Below, piece after piece: positions 36,295 to 44,763 of a DNA stretch of 63,255 nt. Source of the DNA: Crocinitomicaceae bacterium (GTDB taxonomy: Bacteria; Bacteroidota; Bacteroidia; Flavobacteriales_D; Crocinitomicaceae). The stretch is taken from contig JAQXBM010000085.1 in assembly GCA_029252405.1 (NCBI GenBank), positions 1 through 63,255 of the forward strand, in the 5' to 3' direction. Both the position numbers and the translations under genes were made by a program. Each line of letters starts with the position of its first letter. The stretch's first letter is position 1. The notes under the pieces are model-generated. The model saw only the letters and a list, made by a program, of their open reading frames with translations. It ran no database searches and was not told the DNA's origin.

Positions 36295-37692
36295 ATGCCT
36301 ACAGTTCAATTAGTAGATGATCCAAGTGTAAAAGCGTCGTGTAGACCTCTGAAAGTTTTACAACCTGAGGTATCAAAAGCTTATTTCGCGCGACGTGAGG
36401 AAGTAGCCGAATACGAGACTGAAGTAATTGATCATAAAACAACTTCAGGTCAGACTTTGTCGAAAATCGCTACGCAACATGGCGTGAACAAAAGCGAATG
36501 TAAACGAACCAAAACAACAAAGTACCTTCAAATTGGTGAAATCGTTAAGGTGACCAAAAAGAAGAAGACGGGAATTAAAGTCACTTTCAAAAAGGCCGAT
36601 AAAGCCAGTATGAATGAAGTATTGTTCGTTATTGCAGAGACAAAGAACCTACAAGGGGAGAAGATGAAGGTGAATATCCTTCAAGGAGTAGAAGATGTTG
36701 TAGCGAAAAAAGGAAAATCAGTAACGATTCAGCATGACGATAAAGACACTACACTGATTGAAGCTAATGTTGGTGAGTATTGTGAAGAAGAGGAAATTAC
36801 GAATAAAGATGATTTCAAGGATTGGGCGATTGCCAAAGTGAAAATGGGGCCTAAGGATGATGACAAAAGTAAAGAATGGAAAGATGGACTGGATTGTGCA
36901 GGTTCAAAAAAGGCACTTCTTTTCTTACTTGTTGATTTTCATTCCGATCACTCGAACTCAGCTTTTGAGGCGAAATACATGCTGTACAACGGATTCAAAG
37001 GAGCGGAAGACGATAGTAACATTCGAAATCACTTCTTGAATGAAACAGGAGCTTATCTTGAAGTTGAGAAAGGTGGATTATTATTCCCTTTCCAGTCGAT
37101 TCCTCTAAATCACCCAGACGGATACAAAAACGATAGCTACAAATCATACGACTACACGAAGACAGAAAAGAACGCAGCTTGTTTCGCATATAAACGTGGA
37201 TCGAACAGAATTCATGCTGCCTGTGACTTGTACTACGAAGTGAATGAGAAAATCTACGCAATGGATGATGGTGAAGTGAAAAGTGTTAAAGCTTTCTATT
37301 ATGACACATGGGCTATTGAAATTGAGCACGAATACGAGCACGTGGATGGTAAAAAGCTCTATTTACGCTATGGAGAAGTCAGTAAAGACGACATCAAAGT
37401 GAAAGTTGGTGATAAAGTGAAAAAAGGCGATCATATAGCAAAAGTCGGTCTTTTAGTGCCTCACGTGAAGCAGCCTGGATCTGATAAACGTGGAATGCTC
37501 CACCTTGAAATGTACACAGGCGAAGCCACAGGTAGTTTGTCGAGTAAATCGACTAAATACAGTGACATGCTGACTGCGACATCAACGAATTATGCTACAG
37601 GACGCTCTTTCCAGAGACGCAAGGATTTAATCGATCCGCTGCCATTATTGAAAGAAGCATACGATAATTCGAAAAGCATGGAGCTTGTTTAA
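36295..37692 (+). CDS. LysM - extension domain - M23 peptidase-like protein
   Basis: 465 residues, no signal peptide. A LysM-like segment (42-88, GQTLSKIATQHGVN, LQIGEIVKV) is followed by a domain at about 94-163 resembling the TssD extension repeats (NEVLFVIAETKNLQGEK). A C-terminal lysostaphin-type M23 domain follows: metal ligands H307 and D311 (HAACD) and H403 (MLHLEMY). The first His of the usual HxH is Met401, and the YxH segment reads YGE, so catalysis may be altered or lost. Peptidoglycan targeting is suggested by LysM plus M23. It is the last gene of the cassette and is followed by a terminator. Confidence 0.72.
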   Translation: MPTVQLVDDPSVKASCRPLKVLQPEVSKAYFARREEVAEYETEVIDHKTTSGQTLSKIATQHGVNKSECKRTKTTKYLQIGEIVKVTKKKKTGIKVTFKKADKASMNEVLFVIAETKNLQGEKMKVNILQGVEDVVAKKGKSVTIQHDDKDTTLIEANVGEYCEEEEITNKDDFKDWAIAKVKMGPKDDDKSKEWKDGLDCAGSKKALLFLLVDFHSDHSNSAFEAKYMLYNGFKGAEDDSNIRNHFLNETGAYLEVEKGGLLFPFQSIPLNHPDGYKNDSYKSYDYTKTEKNAACFAYKRGSNRIHAACDLYYEVNEKIYAMDDGEVKSVKAFYYDTWAIEIEHEYEHVDGKKLYLRYGEVSKDDIKVKVGDKVKKGDHIAKVGLLVPHVKQPGSDKRGMLHLEMYTGEATGSLSSKSTKYSDMLTATSTNYATGRSFQRRKDLIDPLPLLKEAYDNSKSMELV

Positions 37693-37715
37693 ATAGATAA
37701 GATTCAACGAGATAT

Positions 37716-37745
37716 TAAAAAGTCGGCTTTTACCGACTTTTCTTG
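37716..37745. terminator. Bidirectional terminator between the M23-like and serpin genes
   Basis: A perfect 9-bp stem (37718-37726 with 37733-37741, 6-base loop) with A-rich 5' and T-rich 3' flanks. It can therefore end both the plus-strand cassette and the convergent serpin transcript. Confidence 0.8.
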
Positions 37746-37746
37746 T

Positions 37747-38868
37747 TTATTGCATGGAATTCATTCTTCCCATAAAGAGTATAGAACCTGTTTCGTTGTC
37801 CTTGATGAAATAGAAAAACGGCTTATCTACTTGAATTCTGAGAATAGGTGGAGGTGGAGTAGATGGCATTGAGCTTGTGACTACTATTCCAATTACAGTC
37901 GCCGCAGCGGCTTCCGTACCTTCTTCGTTCACAATGATTTTCGCTTTGTGGAGTGCCGTCCCAATCTTCAAATCTTTCTCCTTTCGCATTCCTGAGAAAT
38001 CTGCACCATCCGAAAAGGTAGCCTCCAAGCCCATTTTAACTAAGTAAGGCTTTAGTTCAAAGGTCGGCGTTTCAAAGGTAAATTTTGGTAAATCGAGAAT
38101 CACTTCTTGATTGACAAGGCTGTTCTTCAGTTTGGTATAAACTTTATCGTCCAGTTTGTAATTCTTCATCTTGTTTGGAAGAATGATGACCATAGAGGTC
38201 TTATCATCTTTGTAAGGAATCTCAATGACCTTCTCATTTCTGCCGTCCACCGCTCGATAATTGGTTTGAGTGTGCATCATGTCCACCTTGAGCTTCGCGC
38301 CGTCCAAATTTTTGAAATCCATTTTCTTGGTCAGCTTTTCATCGAAGGTCTTTTTCCAATCTTGCTTGAGGTAAATGGCATTGACGAGCGCCATTTTAAT
38401 ATCCTCGACATCAGCAGGCTTCAACATTTTCTTAATCATGCCATTCGTGCTCTCTTCAATCCATTTGTTGATTTTATTAGCGCTTCCCTCTGGATCACTT
38501 TTAAAATTGGCAGTATAAGGTTCCGAATCAAAGTTTGTTTTTAGCTTGTCCCTATAGCTTTTCAAAACTGAGTAATTCTTCAATATCCAAACAGAGTTAC
38601 TGATTTCACTGACATCTTTCAACTGTTCTATTTCCTTCAAAAACTTCGAATTGTCCTCAGAAAAGTCAAAAACCGTTTCGAATTCCTTTTGTGTTTCGCC
38701 ATTCGCCCCTTCAAATGCCATCGCAAAAGCAGTTTTAATGGAAGTCGGGGAAAACAAGACATTCGCTTCTTGATCTAGTTGAGAATAGAAGTCAAACGTA
38801 AATTCGTTTTGTGATGCAGCACCAAGCGAAATGCCGATGGACATAATTAGAATTGAGATTTTTTTCAT
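37747..38868 (-). CDS. Serpin family protease inhibitor
   Basis: 373 residues: signal peptide (MKKISILIMSIGISLGAASQ), then a complete serpin fold. The shutter region (NVLFSPTSIKTAFAMAFEGA), ANKINKWIEESTNGMIKKML and the C-terminal ILRIQVDKPFFYFI all match. The reactive-loop hinge reads NEEGTEAAAAT, which has the small residues at P15-P8 needed for inhibition. By the standard count P1-P1' falls near T-S in VVTSSMP, so a chymotrypsin- or elastase-like target is possible. It is exported. A role in guarding against host, prey or own proteases is inference. Confidence 0.92.
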   Translation of the reverse strand: MKKISILIMSIGISLGAASQNEFTFDFYSQLDQEANVLFSPTSIKTAFAMAFEGANGETQKEFETVFDFSEDNSKFLKEIEQLKDVSEISNSVWILKNYSVLKSYRDKLKTNFDSEPYTANFKSDPEGSANKINKWIEESTNGMIKKMLKPADVEDIKMALVNAIYLKQDWKKTFDEKLTKKMDFKNLDGAKLKVDMMHTQTNYRAVDGRNEKVIEIPYKDDKTSMVIILPNKMKNYKLDDKVYTKLKNSLVNQEVILDLPKFTFETPTFELKPYLVKMGLEATFSDGADFSGMRKEKDLKIGTALHKAKIIVNEEGTEAAAATVIGIVVTSSMPSTPPPPILRIQVDKPFFYFIKDNETGSILFMGRMNSMQ

Positions 38869-39024
38869 GGTTGTTGATGTAAAGTTATCCTCCTGAAGGT
38901 CAGTACAGCTCTTAGAAAGAAATGTTCACTTGATCTACGCAAGTTAAAGAAAGTTGTGAATGGAATTCCGCTTTTTCAGATTATCGCTATTTTGAGCTAC
39001 AAACATTCACTAAAACCACTATCC

Positions 39025-40670
39025 ATGGAGAAACAGCCCAACTTTATCATTTTTATGACGGATCAGCAACGAACGACGCATCTCTTTCCAGAGTTTCCGG
39101 AGGAATGGATCGAAGAGCATCTTCCAAACTATCAGTACTTTCTAGATAACGGCGTTGTATTCGATAATAACATTTGCAACACTTCTCCATGCGGTCCAAG
39201 TAGAGGCTCAATTTTTACAGGTCAGTATCCAGCGAACAATAAAATTGTGGACAATTCAGGAACAATTGAAGATGAAGATCAAATGCGATTCACAAAAATC
39301 TTGATCGAGCAAGGATATGACATTTTTTACAAAGGGAAACTTCATTTGAATGATGAAGTCACAAAGTTCTCGCAAAGTTGGACCCAAGATATCCCAGCAG
39401 CTCCGGAATTGGCAAAAGAAGAAAATGCGGAAATGGAAAATTTGTACGGTTTGAAAAAATGGACATCTCCAGATTTTGGAACTTTACTGGCTCAGGCGAT
39501 CCCTCACAAGATGAAATTGCTACCATTGCAGGTGGATCAGGTCACAATGATAGCCGCATTGTTACTGGGGATTACAAGATCTATGAAGAACAAGAAAGTG
39601 TTATTTCTTTCCTCAAGGATGTACAAGAGAATCCTCCAGAAAATCCATTTTGTCTGATCATTTCACTGTTGAATCCGCACGATGTTTCACTCTATCCAAC
39701 AGGTTGGCAAGAAGCGGGCTATCAAAATGCGGTGTTCAGCGGACCTGAGTTTAAGAACATTTCCTTGCCGAAATCATACAAGGATACACTCGATTCTAAG
39801 CCTACTACTCAAGCGACATACCTGAACTCCATTTGCCATGGAAAATTATCTGAATCACGATCGTCTGAAGGTTCAATTGATTACCCGTTGAATTACGTGA
39901 AGTTTTATGCTTACCTGCATACGCTCTCCGATCGCTTACTAGGTACCGTTATGGATGCCATAGGCAAGGAACTAATCGATAACTCTGTTTTGATCAGAAC
40001 AGCGGATCACGGCGAAATGGCCATGGCGCACGGTGGATTAATTGAAAAAAACAACAGTTCCTACAATGAGACTATTCGAGTACCAATGATGTGGGTGCAC
40101 CCAACTTTTACACCGGGAAGGAGAGATCAGTTAGTGAGTCTGATTGATCTAGTTCCGACTTTGGGAAGTTTGGCGGGATCAAATTTAAAGCATCACTCAG
40201 GATTACAAGGCGTCGATTATAGTGCGTGCCTTTATGATGAGACAATTGATGTTCAACATGGACTTATTTTCAATTTTAACCCTATCGGTCAAATATTGGA
40301 TGGAAGAGTCAGTCCAGCGGGCGTCTACGATACAAATTTGCCTCCCTCATATGTCGCCAACAGTAATGCCCCAAGGGACAACGCTCCAGGATCTATCTAC
40401 GCTTTAATCAAAAAGGATTGGAAGTATGTTGTCTATTTTGATACTGACAAAGACGAAGATATGAAGGTAGATTGGGCAAATGCACAATACGAGCTTTACC
40501 ATTTGAAAAAGGATTGGGCTGAAATGAATAATTTGCTTCCAATTAATGATCAGCCTGAAGAGAAATGGCTTGAGAAGCAGAAAGACATGCAAAAGGAACT
40601 AACGGAATTAATAGATTTAAGAAATATTTGCAAGCCTCATGGCTGGGATTACTGGTATTCAAATGATTAG
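39025..40670 (+). pseudogene. Sulfatase-family gene with a one-base frameshift
   Basis: The N-terminal frame (from ATG 39025) holds NFIIFMTDQQR and the formylglycine motif C56-GPSRGS-IFTG, and the second frame carries the rest (ADHGEMAMAHG, DLVPTLGSLAG). The frame changes between about 39453 and 39477, where there is an A6 run and a T4 run. Adding one base (for example a fifth T at 39474-39477) gives one frame of 548 residues reading SPDFWNFTGSGDPS. The coding signal is intact on both sides. A homopolymer sequencing error or a very recent mutation would explain it. Substrate unknown; no signal peptide is evident. Confidence 0.78.
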
Positions 40671-40832
40671 GTCTATGTCACCTTGGGAAAGGCAGAAAAC
40701 AGGTAGTTATACGCATTAACAATATATGAATGACATTTATATTTGCCATGCAAGCAATTGTGAAGAACTAAAAAAATGGATATTAACACCTTAACGTGGC
40801 AAATGTTATTTTTTAGTGTAAACTTTTTAGCA

Positions 40833-40840
40833 TATGTTTG
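40833..40840 (+). promoter_or_regulatory. -7 promoter element candidate for the T9SS adhesin gene
   Basis: TATGTTTG matches TAnnTTTG and lies 29 bp before the ATG. A second match, TATATTTG, lies at 40738-40745. Neither has a perfectly placed -33 TTG that I could confirm. Confidence 0.4.
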
Positions 40841-40869
40841 TCTAATATTTATTCATTAAAAACTGCTTT

Positions 40870-43236
40870 ATGAAAAGAAAATTACTCTCCCTGTTAATGA
40901 TAACAGGATTAGGATTTGCGGCAAGCGCCCAAATTTACACATTACCTTACACTCAGACCTTTGATGCATTCCCTGTGGATGATGTGAATTTCGGTCCTGG
41001 AGCTGAGCCTTTTGCTTTAGCCGAAGATTGGGTAAACGTACAAGCTGGTGATGATCCACAAGATTGGATCGGACGTACCGCAGCTACAGGAAGTTCTAAT
41101 ACGGGTCCATCATCGGATCACACTTCGGGTACTGGTACTTATATGTATGTTGAGGATGGATTCGGAAATAATACAGACGTTTCTCTATTGTCTCCCGGTT
41201 TCGACGCAACTGCTGCTACTGGTGGTATTGAATTATCTTATTGGGCGCACAGTTGGTCTACTTCTACTAATGGAAATGGAATGCAAGTATTTGCTTCTAA
41301 CGATTTAGTTTCATGGACTCAAGTAGATACCTTCGGTATCTTATCCACTACTGATGTTTGGTTTAATCGAACTGTAGATTTAACTGCCTTTGCTGGTGAT
41401 ACGATCTACATTCGTTGGCAAGGAGCTAACGACGTTACAAGTTTTACACACGATATCGCAATTGATGACGTGTCGTTAGTTGAAACGGTGTTCCAAGGAC
41501 AAGTTTCAAGTATTACAAATGTAAGTTGTAATGGTGGAAATGATGGTCAAATGACTGTTACTACGAGTTATGGAGTTGCTCCATTAACGTATTTGTGGAG
41601 TGATAGTTCAACGAATGATACATTATTCAATGCAATTGCAGGTGCATACTGCGTCACAATAGTTGATGCAAACATGGATACAGTTATTATCTGTGATACA
41701 ATCACTGAACCTTCATTGATTCAAGCCTCGTTGTCTTCAACGGAAATTGTATGTATTGGTGATTCAACTGGAATGGTGAGTCTTGACTCTATATGGGGAG
41801 GTGTTCCAATCGTTCAAGATTGTGGATTGTCTATCTTACCTTGTGACTCTATCGGTAGTGTTGTGCAAGCAGATACATCAACAGCGTTTCAAAATGCAGA
41901 TACACAGTATCCAGCCATTTTCGGTAACTGGTTCTGGGGTGCAAGACACCAATTCATATATCGCGCGAATGAACTTGCAGCAGCGGGTTACCTCGCAGGA
42001 AACATTGATAGTATTGGTGTTCCAATTATTGGTTTGAGTACATCAACATTGGTTTACGAGAACTTTACAATGAAAATGGGTTGTACAGAAGATTCAGTTC
42101 TTTCAGCAACATGGATTGAAGGATTGACAGAAGTGTATCCTCCAAACACAATTGGTGTTGCAGTTGATACTATCTGGTTACAGTTCCCACAACCATACTT
42201 CTGGAATGGATCAAGTAACCTTGTTTTAGAGACTTGCTTCAATAACTCAAGTTTCACTCGTAACACAATTACTCACCAAACGGATGTAGGTTACCAAGCT
42301 TCTCATTACTACAGAGGGGATAACGCAACTGTTTGTGGAAACACTGCAACAACAGGATTCTCAAACAACCGTCCAAACCTATTGTTCGGAAACTGTAGCG
42401 CTACACCTCCAGCAATTCCTTACGATCTAGTATGGTCAACTGCTGATACGAACGTAGCAATGATTTCTGGACTTCCAGCTGGAACATACACACTTGACAT
42501 CACTGATGCTTCAGGATGTACAGTTTCAGATTCTGCAACTATCTTGAATAACACTCCAATTTCTGGTGTGTTAGACGGAGACTTCTGTGAAGGTGATACT
42601 TTCACTGCTGATGCAGGAGCAGGATTTGATTCTTACGTATGGTCTAATGGAGACACGACTCAAACAACTGTGATTTCTGCTGCTGGACCTTACGATGTAA
42701 CAGTAACGGATTCTATCGGATGTGTGAGTTCAGATACAATTGATGTGGTTGAAAATCCATCAATGACTCTTTCTGCGACAAGTATGGATGAAATGTTCGG
42801 AAACGACGGTTCAATCGACTTGACTGTAACAGGAGGAACGCCAACTTTCACTTACCAGTGGGATAACGGTGCAGGAACAACTGAAGATCCAACTGGATTA
42901 GCTTCTAATGATTACACAGTAATCGTTACCGATGCAGCTGGATGTATGGACACATTACTAGTAATGGTAGGTTCACAAGTTGGTTTGGATGAGTTATCAA
43001 CTGCATTCAAAGTATACCCGAACCCAACTTCAGGTGAGTTTACAATTCAACCAGAGCAAGCGTTCGACGGACTTTCTGGAGCTGTTTATGACAACTCAGG
43101 ACGTATCGTTCAGGAAATCGAATTCAACGGAACTCAAGCAGTAAACATTGACTTGAGTAACAATGAAAGCGGAGTTTATTCAGTAGTTATGCTAGTGAAT
43201 GGAGAACAAGTTACTGTAAGAGTTATCGTACAGTAA
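40870..43236 (+). CDS. Large secreted protein with MAM-like and SprB-like repeats and T9SS sorting domain
   Basis: 788 residues. Signal peptide MKRKLLSLLMITGLGFAASAQ. The N-terminal ~200 residues resemble choice-of-anchor/MAM-type beta-sandwich domains (TFDAFP, WIGRTAATGSSNTGPSSDHT, DDVSLVE). A SprB-type repeat (SSITNVSCNGGNDGQMTVT...) and further Ig-like repeats follow. The C-terminal type A sorting domain begins FKVYPNPTSGEFTI. It is probably a surface adhesin. A very strong terminator follows. Confidence 0.9.
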   Translation: MKRKLLSLLMITGLGFAASAQIYTLPYTQTFDAFPVDDVNFGPGAEPFALAEDWVNVQAGDDPQDWIGRTAATGSSNTGPSSDHTSGTGTYMYVEDGFGNNTDVSLLSPGFDATAATGGIELSYWAHSWSTSTNGNGMQVFASNDLVSWTQVDTFGILSTTDVWFNRTVDLTAFAGDTIYIRWQGANDVTSFTHDIAIDDVSLVETVFQGQVSSITNVSCNGGNDGQMTVTTSYGVAPLTYLWSDSSTNDTLFNAIAGAYCVTIVDANMDTVIICDTITEPSLIQASLSSTEIVCIGDSTGMVSLDSIWGGVPIVQDCGLSILPCDSIGSVVQADTSTAFQNADTQYPAIFGNWFWGARHQFIYRANELAAAGYLAGNIDSIGVPIIGLSTSTLVYENFTMKMGCTEDSVLSATWIEGLTEVYPPNTIGVAVDTIWLQFPQPYFWNGSSNLVLETCFNNSSFTRNTITHQTDVGYQASHYYRGDNATVCGNTATTGFSNNRPNLLFGNCSATPPAIPYDLVWSTADTNVAMISGLPAGTYTLDITDASGCTVSDSATILNNTPISGVLDGDFCEGDTFTADAGAGFDSYVWSNGDTTQTTVISAAGPYDVTVTDSIGCVSSDTIDVVENPSMTLSATSMDEMFGNDGSIDLTVTGGTPTFTYQWDNGAGTTEDPTGLASNDYTVIVTDAAGCMDTLLVMVGSQVGLDELSTAFKVYPNPTSGEFTIQPEQAFDGLSGAVYDNSGRIVQEIEFNGTQAVNIDLSNNESGVYSVVMLVNGEQVTVRVIVQ

Positions 43237-43253
43237 GAATAATTTTTTTCAAG

Positions 43254-43299
43254 AAAGGCTCCTGGTCCCGATACTTATCGGGACCAGGAGCCTTTTTTT
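43254..43299 (+). terminator. Very strong rho-independent terminator
   Basis: A perfect 19-bp stem (43254-43272 with 43277-43295), four-base loop, followed by a T tract. It lies 18 bp after the stop of the T9SS adhesin-like gene and insulates it from the NAD module. Confidence 0.95.
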
Positions 43300-43373
43300 G
43301 TTTCCCAATAATTGCAATCAGTAAAGGTTGATTATTGCAGAAATTGAACAGAACTAAGCTATAATTAGTATTA

Positions 43374-43388
43374 TTGTATGTAGTACAC
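43374..43388 (+). promoter_or_regulatory. Putative NrtR operator at the nrtR promoter
   Basis: TTGTATGTAGTACAC matches GTGTA-N5-TACAC at nine of ten specified bases. It overlaps the end of a -7-like TATTATTG (43369-43376), with a TTG at 43344-43346 (22 bp spacing), and lies 14 bp before the nrtR ATG. It suggests autoregulation. Confidence 0.6.
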
Positions 43389-43402
43389 AAAATGATTCAA
43401 GT

Positions 43403-44083
43403 ATGTCAGCTCCAACAATTCGTTTAGCCGTAGATGCCGTAGTTTTTGGTTATGATCCAAAGGATGGTATTTCCGTCTTGTTGATTCAACGAAAATATGA
43501 TCCCTTCAAAGGAGGTTGGGCAATTCCCGGCGGATTAGTGCTCGAGAATGAAAACTTGGAAACAGCCGTTGAACGAGAACTTGAAGAGGAAACTGGGGTC
43601 AAAGTGGATTACTTGGAACAACTCTACACCTTCGGTGAACTCAACAGAGATCCAAGAAATAGGGTAGTGGCAGTCGCATATTATGGTCTTGTCAAGAAGT
43701 CAGATTTTCATTTATACGCCTCAACGGACGCTGATGATGCCAAGTGGTTTAATTGGACCGAGCTACCTGAGTTAGCTTTTGATCACGTAAAGATCCTAGA
43801 AACAGCGATCGAACGGTTGAAAGGAAAGATCAGGTACGAACCAATCGGATTCGAATTGCTGGACGATAAATTCCCATTCTCTGATTTACACAAACTATAT
43901 GAAGCCATCCTAGAAGTCGATATCGACAGAAGAAACTTTAAAAAGAAATTTCTACAATTAGACATTCTCAACGAATTGGATGAGAAGATTTCTGAAGGTA
44001 AAGGCCGTCCTGGCTCACTCTTCCAGTTCAACAGCGATCGATATTTCGCAATGAAAAAAGCTGGAATTAACTTCGAAGTTTAG
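43403..44083 (+). CDS. nrtR: NrtR-type NUDIX transcriptional regulator of NAD metabolism
   Basis: 226 residues: an N-terminal NUDIX domain with an intact Nudix box (G44 to V66, catalytic REL-EE at 58-62), and a C-terminal winged helix typical of NrtR (FPFSDLHKLYEAIL, DRRNFKKKFLQLD, GRPGSLFQF). NrtR proteins bind ADP-ribose and repress NAD synthesis or salvage genes. Many have lost Nudix catalysis; here the box is canonical, so hydrolysis of ADP-ribose is possible. Matching palindromes lie at its own promoter and at two downstream promoters of NAD and ADP-ribose genes. Confidence 0.9.
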   Translation: MSAPTIRLAVDAVVFGYDPKDGISVLLIQRKYDPFKGGWAIPGGLVLENENLETAVERELEEETGVKVDYLEQLYTFGELNRDPRNRVVAVAYYGLVKKSDFHLYASTDADDAKWFNWTELPELAFDHVKILETAIERLKGKIRYEPIGFELLDDKFPFSDLHKLYEAILEVDIDRRNFKKKFLQLDILNELDEKISEGKGRPGSLFQFNSDRYFAMKKAGINFEV

Positions 44084-44088
44084 ATTAA

Positions 44089-44103
44089 GTGTAAAAAATA
44101 CAC
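44089..44103 (+). promoter_or_regulatory. Putative NrtR operator, upstream site
   Basis: GTGTAAAAAATACAC, a perfect GTGTA-N5-TACAC palindrome, 5 bp after the nrtR stop codon and 8 bp upstream of the -33 element of the next promoter. Its centre is 52 bp from that of the next site, about five helical turns. Confidence 0.75.
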
Positions 44104-44111
44104 ATATTTTC

Positions 44112-44141
44112 TTGGTGATAAATAGATCTTGTTTAATTTTG
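44112..44141 (+). promoter_or_regulatory. Promoter of the NADAR-macrodomain operon
   Basis: TTG at 44112-44114, a 19-bp spacer, and TAATTTTG at 44134-44141 give a full match to the Bacteroidota -33/-7 pattern. The last G is also the first base of the downstream operator. Confidence 0.72.
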
Positions 44142-44155
44142 TGTAAAAATTACAC
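44141..44155 (+). promoter_or_regulatory. Putative NrtR operator, start-site copy
   Basis: GTGTAAAAATTACAC, a perfect palindromic match, begins at the last base of the -7 element. A bound protein would cover the transcription start. It lies about 60 bp before the NADAR gene. Confidence 0.78.
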
Positions 44156-44214
44156 TTAATGATTTCGTGTGATTCAACTCAAAGGAAGAAGAGAGAACAT
44201 TAACAAACGAGAAA

Positions 44215-44763
44215 ATGAATTATTCAAGAAAACAATTGATAAAAGATAACAAGCAGAGCAAGTTCCTTTTCTTTTGGGGACATCAGCTTAGTACGGATGG
44301 CCGAGTCACAGCTTCATGCTTCAGTCAATGGTGGGAAGAATCATTTACCGTTGAGGGAGTTGAATACCGTTCCGCCGAACACTGGATGATGGTGGGAAAA
44401 GCAGAATTATTTGTTGATAATGAGACTAAAGAGAAAATTTTGAAAGCCAATACTCCCGGTGAAGCAAAGAAACTTGGAAGAAGTGTGAAGAAATTTGAAG
44501 CGTCAAAGTGGGATAAAAGCAAGTACGAAATTGTCGTTGAGGGTAATCGACACAAATTCGAACAGAACCCGTCGCTGATGGAATTTCTGATCAATACGGG
44601 GAACAGAGTCCTCGTTGAGGCAAGTCCAGTCGATCCAATCTGGGGAATCGGTATGGCTGCAGATAATGAACTAGCGAATCAACCAACTCGGTGGAAAGGA
44701 GAAAACCTATTAGGTTTCGCATTGATGGAGGTTCGTGATATTTTGAAAAATGAAAACAAATAG
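44215..44763 (+). CDS. NADAR family protein (YbiA-like)
   Basis: 182 residues. NADAR (NAD and ADP-ribose) fold signatures: FFWGHQ, FSQWWEESFTVEGVEYRSAEHWMMVGKA, and the C-terminal DPIWGIGMAAD with NLLGFALMEVRD. Family members cleave N-glycosidic bonds, in riboflavin intermediates or in ADP-ribosylated guanine. The neighbours here favour an ADP-ribose role. It is the first gene after the double-operator promoter and overlaps the next gene by 14 bp. Confidence 0.9.
   Translation: MNYSRKQLIKDNKQSKFLFFWGHQLSTDGRVTASCFSQWWEESFTVEGVEYRSAEHWMMVGKAELFVDNETKEKILKANTPGEAKKLGRSVKKFEASKWDKSKYEIVVEGNRHKFEQNPSLMEFLINTGNRVLVEASPVDPIWGIGMAADNELANQPTRWKGENLLGFALMEVRDILKNENK

Noticed and set aside
38107-38544. 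A 145-codon antisense frame in the serpin gene
   Set aside because: The serpin frame is conserved throughout; the antisense product has no recognisable features.
37747-38868. Serpin as immunity protein for the preceding cassette
   Set aside because: It is convergent, behind a bidirectional terminator, and neither cassette enzyme is a serine protease of the kind serpins trap.
40741-40804. Inverted repeat ATTTGCCA ... TGGCAAAT upstream of the T9SS adhesin gene
   Set aside because: Eight-base arms 48 bp apart occur by chance in AT-rich intergenic DNA, and no regulator points to it.
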